Shown piece by piece: positions 54,701 through 61,687 of a stretch of DNA of 64,000 nucleotides (the stretch's first letter is position 1; each line of letters begins with the position of its first letter). The position numbers and the translations under genes are program-made. Location of the stretch: NCBI RefSeq assembly GCF_022662375.1, contig NZ_JAKNQL010000018.1, positions 1 through 64,000 of the forward strand, read 5' to 3'. This DNA is from Pseudomonas sp. CROZ-RG-20F-R04-15 (GTDB taxonomy: Bacteria > Pseudomonadota > Gammaproteobacteria > Pseudomonadales > Pseudomonadaceae). A model generated the notes under the pieces. That model was not told where the DNA came from and did not search any database. It saw only the letters and a list, made by a program, of their open reading frames with translations.

Positions 54701-55211
54701 GTTGAGCGACGTTGTCCGCCGACAGATAACTGTTGCCCAGCCACAAATCACCGGCATTGCCGTGGGCAATGATCTGTACCGAGCTGACGCCGTGATGTTG
54801 ATCGAGGAAGTCGGCGATCTGCTGCAAACCATCCTTGCTGGCGTCGAGTTTCACCACTTGCGTGCCGGGAGCAATCCCTTGCAGCAGACTGTCGGCATCC
54901 TTCACCCGCGAATCGACGAACACCACACTCTGACCGGGCACCGCGACCGGGCTGGCCGCCGGCGTGGCATCAGCCTGGCCGTGGGTGTCCTTGCTCGCTA
55001 CGGGATGGTCAGCCACCGGCGCCTTGGCCGCCTCGGCCGCGGTGGGCGCATGGCTGTCGGCTTGCGCAGCGGTATCGGCCACGGTGGCAGCCACCGCGCC
55101 GTCGAACAGCATGCGCGGCTCCAGCGACATGATCATCGGCGCGGCCAGCGAGCGCTGACCTGCGGTTGCCCGAGACTTGACCTTTGCACCGCCAAAAATG
55201 CTCCACCACAT
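48795..55211 (-). CDS. Giant Ig-like repeat surface protein with LEPR and DUF4347 regions
   Basis: About 2138 residues. Order: basic N-terminus with the MSLEPRMLFDGA motif (about 30-41); Ala-rich linker; DUF4347 (about 95-250) with IIAHGNAGDLWLG and LIYGCYTAEGD; a beta-helix start (GVGSLRAALASAQNGDIVTF) into a Gly-rich region (about 345-600); 13 Ig-like repeats of about 102 residues, each starting PTATIVVAD and containing VTITFSEAVSGF and DGGITWTATFTP (about 617-1945); a Pro-rich linker; and a C-terminal region with Gly/Asp-rich GGDGSGHGFLGFGGGDGG. No Sec signal is visible, so a type I-like export route through the adjacent TolC is likely. ATG at 55211 has GGTGAG upstream; a GTG at 55220 is the alternative. 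Confidence 0.9.
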   Translation of the reverse strand: MWWSIFGGAKVKSRATAGQRSLAAPMIMSLEPRMLFDGAVAATVADTAAQADSHAPTAAEAAKAPVADHPVASKDTHGQADATPAASPVAVPGQSVVFVDSRVKDADSLLQGIAPGTQVVKLDASKDGLQQIADFLDQHHGVSSVQIIAHGNAGDLWLGNSYLSADNVAQRSAVLAEIGKDMNAGGDILIYGCYTAEGDRGLSFVDSLAQLTGRDVAASNNRTGVGGDWDLEIATGTIESANVLSSKAMSEYQWGLATWTATNNLNSGVGSLRAALASAQNGDIVTFSSGMTVQLTSELLINKNITVDGDLNNDGVADVTLDGQYKTRVVEVTSGSTVTLDGLVITKGLVAGNGGNGGSAAAGAMGGGIFNAGILTLNNVTVTANAASGGGGGGGVTGGYVGGGGGGGAGIGGQTGGHGGSSGPATGTYAGGAGGANAGGYGGGYSPTDMGGRGGTSTGGVGGNGGSAGAGYSHGGNGGSASNGTLSIGGGGGGSGWDKVGGVGGNAAGGIYNAASGTLKVIGTSVISNNIAAGGGGGGGGGVGSNGADGGAGGRGVGAIWNNGGVVLITASNFAAISGNGAASGGGGLSNGGSTGTTPSALVGIYNNGGTLNTAYVEPPTATIVVADTALKIGETSLVTITFSRAVNGFTNADLTIANGTLTNVSSADGGITWTATFTPTNNITDTTNLITLDNTGVTAVSDSVAGVGTTNSNNYVIDTQRPTATIVMADTALKIGDTSLVTITFSEAVSGFTNADLTIANGTLTNVSSADGGITWTATFTPNASITDATNLITLDNTGVADLAGNAGSGTTDSANYVVDTVRPTATIVVADTNLAAGETSLVTITFSEAVSGFTAADLTVANGTLSGLSSSDGGITWTATFTPNSSTTDATNLITLNNTGVTDLAGNTGTGTTDSNNYAIDTLRPTATIVVADNALKIGETSLVTITFSEAVSGFTNADLSIANGTLSAVSSADGGITWTATFTPTSSITDATNLITLNNTGVADLAGNTGVGTTDSNNYAVDTVRPTATVVFAQNTLKIGDTSLVTITFSEAVSGFTNADLTIANGTLTAVSSADGGITWTATFTPSANITDATNLVTLDNTGVADLAGNAGSGTTDSNNYSIDTQRPTATIVIADPALSAGETSLVTITFSEAVSGFTNADLTVPNGTLTAVSSADGGITWTATFTPNVAINDSTNVITLANTGIADLAGNAGTGTTNSGNFTINTVAPTATIVVADNSLTVGETSLVTITFSEAVSGFNNADLTIANGTLSAVSSSDGGITWTATFTPTSNITDATNLVTLDNSGVQNASGNAGNGTTNSNNYAIDTQRPTATIALADSALGVGQTTTVTITFSEAVSGLTLADLTVANGTLSGLSTSDNITYTATFTPSAGITDTSNIITLDNTGITDIAGNTGSGTTDSANYVIDSQRPTATIVISDTDLRPGETALVTITFSEAVSGFDNSDLSVANGTLSNVSSSDGGITWTATFTPTIGVSDATNLIVLNNAGISDLAGNAGTGITNSANYAVQTEVPTATIVVADTALKAGENSTVTITFSEAVSGFSNADLTIANGTLSNVASSDGGITWTATFTPTANITDTSNLITLDNSGVTNASGNSGVGTTDSNNFAIDTALPTATIVVADNRLGIGETTTVTITFSEAVSGFDLSDISVANGTLANLSSSDGGITWTATLTPAANVNDTTNLIIVDTAGVQDLAGNPGASIAISNNYALDATRPTVDIVVANPHLGIGQTTTVTFTFSEAVSNFDLSDLSVTNGDLSNLSSSDGGKTWTATFTPTANVSDPSNFIALDTSNVTDLAGNVGSTVAVSNNYALDSERPTATVVIANPNLGLGQTSPVTITFNEAVSGFDLADINVGNGSLSNLSSSDGGKTWTATLTPNANVNSASNAISVNSAGVSDLSGNSGSGVSSSNNYAINTVPPVVPPTPPTAPTSVVIPDPLIRSSDPVVPLPPPSLPLQPIIFTAPTGDLGSPLTFAPLFEQRVIGNGIRPLGDIFMNHGALSPSFIAQVFSSSDSGGDGSGHGFLGFGGGDGGVFGTSTLSSLFNQDSAADRDSLNAFGSQSLKADDVSQGLRGVFGAPTLGQQLQELKDNEQHRVDNLAAALQQVGISEISA
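49389..53367 (-). repeat. Thirteen tandem 306-bp coding repeats
   Basis: Thirteen units of about 306 bp (102 codons) encode Ig-like domains of the Big_12-like type. Units nearest the N-terminus share long segments (SLVTITFSEAVSGFTNADLT); the last three are more diverged (TTTVTFTFSEAVSNFDLSDLS). The array also leaves open frames of 101 codons on the opposite strand, a side effect of the repeated codon pattern. Confidence 0.9.
53440..54160 (-). repeat. Gly-rich low-complexity coding region
   Basis: This part of the giant gene encodes about 240 residues dominated by Gly, with Ala, Ser, Thr and Asn (for example GGGGGGVTGGYVGGGGGGGAG). It interrupts what looks like a right-handed beta-helix (segments GGGIFNAGILTLNNVTVTAN and GGIYNAASGTLKVIGTSVISNN remain). 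The DNA is a run of GGC/GGT-like codons, prone to slippage. Confidence 0.8.
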
Positions 55212-55253
55212 GTTGCTCACCCGAACTCGAACGAAGGTACGTAAGGCATCAAT

Positions 55254-55285
55254 GGAAAAACGCCGCGATCAACTGATCGCGGCGT
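55254..55285 (-). terminator. Terminator overlapping the stop of sulfotransferase 2
   Basis: ACGCCGCGATCA and its exact complement form a 12-bp stem with a 2-base gap, followed on the minus strand by TTTTTCC. The stop codon of the upstream sulfotransferase (55269-55271) lies inside the stem. It separates that gene from the giant protein operon that starts about 43 bp further on. Confidence 0.85.
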
Positions 55286-56114
55286 CGGACTTCATACGAA
55301 TGACATTGGCGGCGCTGGCTGAGCCATCGAGCCAAAAGGACAAATCAGCGTATTGCTTGAACAGGTCGGGCGGCAGAATGGTGCGCCGTGACTGCAAGGC
55401 CACTTTCGGTTTGACCTTGTGCAGGCCAGCCAGGCCAAGGCCCTGGTCGAACTCCGGCGCGTCATAGGCCAGATGCTCGAAATCGTGCTCGAACCAAGGC
55501 TCGCCAATGAACTCGTAGACCAGCCGCAGCACGCGCTCCGGCGCCTGGGTCAGCAAATCGTAATCGATGATCAGCAATGAGTCGGCTTGCTCGCCGTAAT
55601 AGGCTTCCTTGAGCGCGGCCCAGGCAAAACCCACCAGGCGATTGCGCTGAGCCAGGGTTTCGCAACGGCTGTACACCGTGTTGCGCTCGACCGCATCGCC
55701 AAAAAGTTTGGTGTTTTCAAAAGGATTGGCGCGGTATAGCCGTTCGAGGCTGTCCATCACCCAGGCGACGTTGCGCACGCAGGCTATGACTTTAGCCTGG
55801 GGAAACAGGTCGTTGAGTGCCGGCAGACGTGAACTCCACTGCCGATTGGTGTCGAACACCACCGGTTTGTCAGCCTTGTCGGCATAGAAGGATTCGAACA
55901 GACCGCGTAACAGGCGACGGCGCATGTCGGTGTCGATCACCGCACCATACTCGCTGCCGGCGCTGCATTGTTCGAGGACACTGGCGAACAGCGATCCGAC
56001 CGGGCTGGTCATGCCGGCATGAAAGCGCGGGTTCTGCAAAAGAATTGCAGAAAGCAGGGTGGAGCCTGAACGCGGCAAGCCGGAGATAAAGTGGAACTGC
56101 TGCAATCCCTTCAC
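55269..56114 (-). CDS. Sulfotransferase family protein 2
   Basis: A 281-residue cytoplasmic sulfotransferase. The 5'-phosphosulfate loop is ISGLPRSGSTLLSAIL (about 10-25), and the 3'-phosphate region is KVIACVRNVAWVMDSLERLY (about 105-124). The C-terminal part has EPWFEHDFEHLAYDAPEFDQGLGLAGLHKV, which resembles protein- or tyrosylprotein-type sulfotransferases. It stands directly upstream of the giant protein gene on the same strand but is closed by its own terminator. With the APS kinase and sulfotransferase 1 it makes three PAPS-linked genes around one surface protein. Confidence 0.85.
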   Translation of the reverse strand: MKGLQQFHFISGLPRSGSTLLSAILLQNPRFHAGMTSPVGSLFASVLEQCSAGSEYGAVIDTDMRRRLLRGLFESFYADKADKPVVFDTNRQWSSRLPALNDLFPQAKVIACVRNVAWVMDSLERLYRANPFENTKLFGDAVERNTVYSRCETLAQRNRLVGFAWAALKEAYYGEQADSLLIIDYDLLTQAPERVLRLVYEFIGEPWFEHDFEHLAYDAPEFDQGLGLAGLHKVKPKVALQSRRTILPPDLFKQYADLSFWLDGSASAANVIRMKSDAAIS

Positions 56115-56264
56115 CCTGATCTAAAGTCCCTTTGTCCGACAAAGCGTAGTCCAACAACCACCCTGCGACTAGTAGTGTTTTGATATCAATTCAGAGCAAA
56201 AGTGACTAACCGGTTAACTTTTAATCGCGAATTTGAAGGTGAATCGTTTTAGTCTCAACAGCCG

Positions 56265-57845
56265 CTATTGCGCTGCGGATTTCGGCGTGATCAAGCGTGC
56301 TTGCGCCCCGCCCGCATGGACTTGCGCGCTGATCTGCCAGGTGGCGGGCATCGGTGCAAACTCTGCCGGGTCATCCTGGGTGCCGACCAGCCATATCCGC
56401 GCATTGCCAGAAACCTCGGCAAGGCTGTCGAGGTAGACATCGTCGCTGACCAGCGTCCCGAAACCATATTGGTTCGGCCGCGTCGAGCGGCCGTCCGCAG
56501 CGGGCGGCGTGTACAGCCGCACCTGTGCGCCGGTGCGATCGTAGTAGACGTAACTCAAGTACCAGAGCATGTCGCTGGTGATGATGCGATCACCGGGCTG
56601 GAAATGCTGATTGACGTAGTTCACCACGTGATCGAACTGATCACTGCTGTCGACCGCGGCGTTGTTGTTCAGGCCAACCATTTCCACCCCGAGCAATACC
56701 ACCAGCACCGCCAACGCGAGGACCCGCACGCGGCTGTACAAGCGGTCGATGGCCAGCGCCGCCAGCAGCGGCAAACCCAGGGCGTAGGCGGTCAGATAGC
56801 GCTCGATGAATATCGGCGTGATGAACGACACCGCAAACACCAGCAACAGCGGTAAGCCGGTGTACAACGCCAACAGGACACTGCCGCGCGACACGCTGCG
56901 ATCACGAGTGACCGCCACCGCCGTCAGCAGCAGCAATGCCAGCGGCAACGCGCCGAACACCAGCAACGGCAGGTGTTCGCCGTCATCCTGGATCAACCAT
57001 GTCCAGATCATCGACGGCAACGACGCCAGCGTCACCGGGTCTTCCCAGCCGACATCGCCACCGACCTTGAGTTGTTCCATGTGTTGCGTCAGATCGAGCA
57101 GGTTGGGCAACCACGGCAGGTACAACGCCGCGATGGCCAGGTTCGCCAGCCACCAGCCCGGGCGCTGGATGTGCCGCAAGCGATAGCCGCGCTGAAACCG
57201 AATCACAGCCAGATAAATCCAGTGACACAGCGCCGCCAGCACGGCGAAGTAATGGGTGTAGAGGGCCGCCGTCATCAACAGCGCATAAATCACCAGATAC
57301 CGATGACGCTGCGGTCGGCGGATCCAGTAGACCAGCGCCAGCGTCGCGGCGATCAGCAGCAGGCCGAGCAGCGAATACATGCGCACTTCCTGGCTGTAGC
57401 GCACCGCTGTCGGCAATAACGCCAACAGCAGCCCGGCGAGGATCGCCGCGCGGCGCGTGGCCAAGCGATCCACCAGCCAGATGCCCATGCCGACCGCAGC
57501 GACACCGGCCAGAGCGCTAAGGCAACGGATGGCAAAAATGCCGTCGCCGAACAGTTCGATCCAGCCATGCAGCAGCATGAAGTACAGCGGCGGATGCACA
57601 TCGAACGCCGCGTGATGCCAGATATCGGCCAACGAATAGCGCGCCAGCAGCAGGCTGGAACCTTCATCGCCCCAGATCGCCGCAGCGGTCAGGTCGTAAA
57701 AGCGTACGGCGCCAGCCAACAACAGAATCGGCAGCAGCCAGTGTTCCCTGGCCCAGCGGATCAAACGCAAGCGGGCAAACCACGAACCCGGCAGCGCGTG
57801 CGGATCCTGTGTGTCGCCCACCGGTGTCACTCTGTTGAACGCCAT
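56265..57845 (-). CDS. GT39-type (PMT/ArnT-like) membrane glycosyltransferase
   Basis: A 526-residue polytopic protein with about 11 hydrophobic segments and the first periplasmic loop DLTAAAIWGDEGSSLLLARYS, where the Asp-Glu pair matches the catalytic acid of GT39/ArnT-like enzymes that use lipid-linked sugars. A C-terminal periplasmic domain of about 140 residues follows (about 385-526). The start at 57845 has AAGAGG upstream. Possible jobs are O-glycosylation of an exported protein or transfer of sugar to lipid. Its place between sulfotransferase 2 and the tail-collar gene suggests the first. Confidence 0.8.
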   Translation of the reverse strand: MAFNRVTPVGDTQDPHALPGSWFARLRLIRWAREHWLLPILLLAGAVRFYDLTAAAIWGDEGSSLLLARYSLADIWHHAAFDVHPPLYFMLLHGWIELFGDGIFAIRCLSALAGVAAVGMGIWLVDRLATRRAAILAGLLLALLPTAVRYSQEVRMYSLLGLLLIAATLALVYWIRRPQRHRYLVIYALLMTAALYTHYFAVLAALCHWIYLAVIRFQRGYRLRHIQRPGWWLANLAIAALYLPWLPNLLDLTQHMEQLKVGGDVGWEDPVTLASLPSMIWTWLIQDDGEHLPLLVFGALPLALLLLTAVAVTRDRSVSRGSVLLALYTGLPLLLVFAVSFITPIFIERYLTAYALGLPLLAALAIDRLYSRVRVLALAVLVVLLGVEMVGLNNNAAVDSSDQFDHVVNYVNQHFQPGDRIITSDMLWYLSYVYYDRTGAQVRLYTPPAADGRSTRPNQYGFGTLVSDDVYLDSLAEVSGNARIWLVGTQDDPAEFAPMPATWQISAQVHAGGAQARLITPKSAAQ

Positions 57846-58083
57846 TGCTGCCTCTTGCCGTGCCACGACACCACGCCTGTATGAGCCCGAACCTGCCAGT
57901 CACTCTAGGTCAGGCGCAGGAGAGTCGTCGATGCCGATTTGCGACTTCACGACATCCGGCAAGCTTGCCAATCCGCGTCTACGCTCTGGCGTGGCGTGAC
58001 CTGGCCACGGAGTGCCAAGGCAATAGCAACCGCCTGAACCCACTAGCGGCCCGCCGACAACCAATCAGAAGGATAAGGACTTT
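57846..58083. promoter_or_regulatory. Divergent region between the GT39-like and tail-collar genes
   Basis: The 238 bp hold no gene and must contain promoters for both directions. The only clear element is the AAGGATAAGG ribosome site of the tail-collar gene. I found no strong palindrome. Confidence 0.4.
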
Positions 58084-58671
58084 ATGGACGTTTACATGGG
58101 CACTGTTCTGACGTTTGCCTTCAACTATGCGCCCAGCGGCTGGGCCTTGTGCAACGGTCAGATCATTGGAATCAGTCAGAACCAGGCGCTGTTTGCATTG
58201 CTCGGCACCACTTACGGCGGCAACGGCACCGTCAACTTCGGCCTGCCCAACCTGCAGAGCCGCATGCCGATCTGCCAAGGCAACGGCGCGGGTCTGACGC
58301 CGCGGGTCATGGGAGAAATCTCCGGCGCCGAGCAAGTCACGGCCACCCTCAACAATCTTCCGAACCACACCCACACCCTCGCCGGCCTCACCGCCACCAC
58401 CACCGTGCAACTGGCCAACCCGGCGAGCAATCCGGCCGGCGCGCCGACGGCGACCAACGCCTACATTGGTGCGTCGGGCACCGGGCCGGGTCTGGCGAAT
58501 ATCTTTTCCGACGCGCAGGGCGCATCCCCCGTGCCGCTCAAAGGCGCTGCCACCACCATCAGCGGGACGATCAGCCCCACCGGCAACGGCCTGCCGATGC
58601 CGGTGATGAACCCGTATCTGGTGCTCAACTTCAGCATCGCGTTGAACGGCATCTTCCCATCGCGTAACTGA
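58084..58671 (+). CDS. Phage tail-collar domain protein, MdpB-like
   Basis: A 195-residue protein with an N-terminal tail-collar domain: MGTVLTFAFNYAPSGWALCNGQIIGISQNQALFALLGTTYGGNGTVNFGLPNLQSRMPI. A variable middle and a C-terminal beta part (NPYLVLNFSIALNGIFPSRN) follow. This is the microcystin-dependent protein (MdpB)-like type, found in many bacteria outside phages. No signal peptide. No other phage structural genes are near, so a prophage remnant is unlikely. A hairpin and the DUF6916 gene follow directly. Confidence 0.85.
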   Translation: MDVYMGTVLTFAFNYAPSGWALCNGQIIGISQNQALFALLGTTYGGNGTVNFGLPNLQSRMPICQGNGAGLTPRVMGEISGAEQVTATLNNLPNHTHTLAGLTATTTVQLANPASNPAGAPTATNAYIGASGTGPGLANIFSDAQGASPVPLKGAATTISGTISPTGNGLPMPVMNPYLVLNFSIALNGIFPSRN

Positions 58672-58678
58672 CCGACCG

Positions 58679-58703
58679 CCGGGGGAGCCACCTCCCCCGG
58701 TTT
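58679..58703 (+). terminator. Hairpin between the tail-collar and DUF6916 genes
   Basis: CCGGGGGAG and CTCCCCCGG pair over 9 bp with a 4-base loop, followed by TTT, 7 bp after the tail-collar stop. It probably works as a partial terminator that lowers expression of the next gene. Confidence 0.65.
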
Positions 58704-58725
58704 CCAACCTTGGCGGAGCGAGAAC

Positions 58726-59037
58726 ATGCTGCAATCGGTTCAAAGCCAACACTTCCAGGCATTGCTGGGGCGGATCGGCACCCTGCATTTGCCCGATGGC
58801 ACTGAGTTACCTATCCACATCGACGAACTGGCGGAAAAGCCTCTGGCGCAAATGCGCTACAGCGAGCGCATGCCCTTCAGCGTCGAACTGAGCAGTCTGC
58901 AACCGACGGAATTCGTCGATGGACTCTGTGCATTTGAATTGCCGGAACTGGGGCGGGTCGACGACATCTTCGTATCACGGGTCCCCCCCATGGGCCGGGA
59001 CCCGAAGTTGGCTTACTTCCACATCACCTTTAACTGA
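58726..59037 (+). CDS. DUF6916-type small protein
   Basis: A 103-residue soluble protein (HFQALLGRIGTLHLPDGTELPIHIDEL, then ERMPFSVELSSLQPTEFVDGLCAFELPELG and VPPMGRDPKLAYFHITFN). It resembles the small DUF6916 proteins that are encoded next to tail-collar proteins. Function is not known; a fold-capping or chaperone role for the collar protein is one possibility. Ribosome site GGCGGAGCGAG lies upstream. Confidence 0.7.
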   Translation: MLQSVQSQHFQALLGRIGTLHLPDGTELPIHIDELAEKPLAQMRYSERMPFSVELSSLQPTEFVDGLCAFELPELGRVDDIFVSRVPPMGRDPKLAYFHITFN

Positions 59038-59048
59038 CACGACATTTT

Positions 59049-59072
59049 CCCTGTAGGCCTTCGCCTGCAGGG
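59049..59072. terminator. Hairpin between convergent DUF6916 and GNAT genes
   Basis: CCCTGTAGGC and GCCTGCAGGG pair over 10 bp (one G-T) around CTTC. It lies in a 47-bp convergent gap and can serve transcripts from both sides, although neither strand has a long T-run. Confidence 0.55.
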
Positions 59073-59084
59073 TTCGGTGCGGAT

Positions 59085-59579
59085 TCAAGCGGGATACCAG
59101 ACCAGGCGCTCCGCCGCCGGGTTGCGTTCTTCAACCGCAAACCCGAGCGCGAGGTAGTGCCGTCGCGCATGGGGATTGCTGGTCCAGACCACCGTCGCCA
59201 CCGGGCAACGAATCTGCTGCGCGGCTTTCTGTACGCCTTGCAGCACCGCCCGCCCAAAACCCTGGCCACGTGCCTGCGGAATGAACGCCAGATACAACAC
59301 GCGAATCTCGTTGGTGCCGAAATCGGTGCTCAACGCGCCGATGGCGGTGCCGAGTTTTTCCACCACGTAGTGCATGGCGTTGGGGTAGTTGTCGCCCATG
59401 CCCTGCTCCTGCACCTGGAACTGCTGGGCGACCAGTTGCTGCACCTGTTCCTGCTCGCCGTCGACCCATTGCAGGTCCGGCCGCGCCGTCTGATACAGGC
59501 CCTGCAAAAACGGCCCGTCACTTGCCCGCGAAGGCCGCACCACTAATCCTTCTGCCGCCACTGCTGCGTTGTCCGCCAT
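59085..59579 (-). CDS. GNAT-family acetyltransferase
   Basis: A 164-residue N-acetyltransferase. The acetyl-CoA loop is FIPQARGQGFGRAVLQGVQKAA (about 98-119), with the following strand VATVVWTSNPHARRHYLALGFAVEERN typical of GNAT motif B. The start at 59579 has GGAGAG upstream; the frame to 59636 lies in the peptidase gene end. It follows the M50/HlyD gene by 11 bp and looks like the fourth gene of that operon. Substrate unknown; acetylation of the exported protein or its N-terminus would fit the locus, but this is inference. Confidence 0.8.
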   Translation of the reverse strand: MADNAAVAAEGLVVRPSRASDGPFLQGLYQTARPDLQWVDGEQEQVQQLVAQQFQVQEQGMGDNYPNAMHYVVEKLGTAIGALSTDFGTNEIRVLYLAFIPQARGQGFGRAVLQGVQKAAQQIRCPVATVVWTSNPHARRHYLALGFAVEERNPAAERLVWYPA

Positions 59580-59590
59580 CGTGCTCTCCG

Positions 59591-61687
59591 TTAGAAACCG
59601 CTTTCCCTGACCCCCAGCGCCGCCATTCGGCGCCATGCCACACCGAGCAACGATTCGCCGCTGCCCTGCAAAATCACAACACCGCGCAACGGTTGCGGTG
59701 GTGTCGACGTATCGTCCAGTACGCTGAGCCGCGCGCCGTATTGCGCCTGCACCGGCTCTGCCCGCTGCTGTTGATCGCGGCGCACGGCAATCGGCCCGTG
59801 GTGATCGGAGGTCAGCGCCTCCTGATCGACGTAGGCCACGCCATTGGTGTCGATTTCATTCAACTGCACGGCGAGCGCCGGGTGCATCGGGTCATCGGCG
59901 ATGAAGCGGCCGCTGGCGCCGGGTTTGACTCGCCACAATTCGGCTTCGGCGAGATAACCGCGCAGGCGCGCGCCGTCCTCGACCACTCGGGCCAGCGCAT
60001 CGCGGGTCGACAGCCAGCGCCCGACCGTCATGTTCGGCAGCAGATCACGCACGCTGCCGGCCTGCGGTGCGCGCAGCAAAAGGCGCTCGCGTTGCGCCGT
60101 CAGCCCACGGTATTCGGCGACCGCTTCTGCCAGCCGCTGCTCGACAATGCCGGCGTCGGCAGCGGTTTCGCTGCGACTGGCCTGGCGGCGCATCAACAAC
60201 TGCTGAATCTGGATTTCCCGACGCACGATCGCCAGTCGCGATTCGAGGTCCGGTGATTCCAGTTCAATCAGCACATCGCCCTGAGCGACTTTCTGCCCGT
60301 CCGTCACGTTCACCGCTTTGACCCGCGCCGCCGCCGGTGCATGCAGAGCACTGGTGCGCCCGGCTTCGAGCATCGTCGGCAACTCCACCGAACTGCGCCA
60401 CGGCACGATCAGCACCAGCAACAACCCGAGCAGCGCCAACCCACTGAGCAACACGCGCGGGCCGTGCGCCTGTTCGCGGCGGCTCCACCACTGGCGCCAC
60501 TCACGCATGATCGGCAGAAAAATGAACCAGACCAGTTCCACCAGCATCAGGAAGATCCCCAACACCTTGAAGAACAGGTGATAGACCGCCAGTGCGATCC
60601 CGAAAAACAACGCCGCACGCCACAACCATGAGCCATACCCCCAGATCAGCAAACGCCGTTGCATCTTCGGCGACCACGGCTCCGGCGCCGGTGCGCCATA
60701 GCCAAACAAAAACTCGCGCAGGCGCCAGCGACACAGAGCAAATGCGCGGCCCTGCAAGTTGTCGACTTCCCAGAAATCGCTGATCAGAAAATAACCATCA
60801 AAGCGCATGAACGGATTGAGGTTGACCACCAGCGTGGTGATCCACGTGGCGCTGGCGAGCATGAACGCCGCCGTGCGTCCCGGGCCGTCCGGCAGCAACG
60901 ACCATGCGAGTAGCGCAATACACGCCAACAGCAATTCCGCGAGCACACCGCCGGCACCGATCAGCAATCGCGCACGGCGATCATTGACCCGCCAGGCATC
61001 ACTGACATCGGTATAAAACATCGGCAGCAAAACCATGAACGCCACGCCCATGCTCTGCACCCGACACCCCGCGCGCTTGGCCATGAACGCGTGGCCAAAC
61101 TCGTGACAGAGCTTGGCAAAGAACAGCGCCACGCCAAACGCCAACGCGCCACCGAGGCTGAACAAATGCGGAAAGGTGCCGACAAAGCGCTGCCAGTCGC
61201 GCGAGACCAGAAACACGCCCAACGCCAAGGTCGCCGGCAAACCGTAGCGCAGCAGGCGCGGGCCGAAGCGCTCCAGCCACGGCCACGCGCGATTGAGAAA
61301 TGCGTCCGGGCGCCACAGCGGTATGCGAAAGAACAGATATTGATGCAGGAGGATTTGCCACAGGCTTTGCTTTTGCGCCAAGGCCTTGAGTCGATAACTG
61401 GCGCGCTGTTGATCGTCCAGCGCGCTGATCAAATCGTGGCCACGGAGGAACTCCAGCAGTTGCTCAAGCTCCGTACCGTCCAGCGGCAAGCCCGGCTCAC
61501 GGTTGGCCGCGTGCAAGACTTGTTCGGCGTCGCCCAGCGACCAGTGGCGCAGCAGGCGCATCGCCGCGCTGCCGAGTTTGAAATAACGCCCGCGCACCGG
61601 ATCGGCCAGGGTCCAGCGCGGCGAACCGTCCAGGGCCGGCGCCGCGGGCGACAATTGCAGGTCGGCACGCAGGCTCGGCAGATTCAT
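59591..61687 (-). CDS. M50 peptidase fused to HlyD-like adaptor domain
   Basis: A 698-residue membrane protein. The first half is a site-2-protease-like domain with the zinc motif HEFGH (195-199) and the distal ligand in NPFMRFDGYF (D297), embedded in about eight hydrophobic segments (about 150-430). The second half (about 440-690) is a barrel-sandwich/adaptor region (HAPAAARVKAVNVTDGQKVAQGDVLIELESPDLESRLA...LLRAPQAGSVRDLLP). Such fusions occur in peptide-export clusters (YydH-like). It follows the second HlyD gene with no gap. It stands where an ABC ATPase would be expected in a type I system. Confidence 0.85.
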   Translation of the reverse strand: MNLPSLRADLQLSPAAPALDGSPRWTLADPVRGRYFKLGSAAMRLLRHWSLGDAEQVLHAANREPGLPLDGTELEQLLEFLRGHDLISALDDQQRASYRLKALAQKQSLWQILLHQYLFFRIPLWRPDAFLNRAWPWLERFGPRLLRYGLPATLALGVFLVSRDWQRFVGTFPHLFSLGGALAFGVALFFAKLCHEFGHAFMAKRAGCRVQSMGVAFMVLLPMFYTDVSDAWRVNDRRARLLIGAGGVLAELLLACIALLAWSLLPDGPGRTAAFMLASATWITTLVVNLNPFMRFDGYFLISDFWEVDNLQGRAFALCRWRLREFLFGYGAPAPEPWSPKMQRRLLIWGYGSWLWRAALFFGIALAVYHLFFKVLGIFLMLVELVWFIFLPIMREWRQWWSRREQAHGPRVLLSGLALLGLLLVLIVPWRSSVELPTMLEAGRTSALHAPAAARVKAVNVTDGQKVAQGDVLIELESPDLESRLAIVRREIQIQQLLMRRQASRSETAADAGIVEQRLAEAVAEYRGLTAQRERLLLRAPQAGSVRDLLPNMTVGRWLSTRDALARVVEDGARLRGYLAEAELWRVKPGASGRFIADDPMHPALAVQLNEIDTNGVAYVDQEALTSDHHGPIAVRRDQQQRAEPVQAQYGARLSVLDDTSTPPQPLRGVVILQGSGESLLGVAWRRMAALGVRESGF

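Noticed and set aside
58084..59037. Prophage or tailocin fragment
   Set aside because: Only one collar domain and one small protein are present; no sheath, tube, baseplate, lysis or integrase genes are near.
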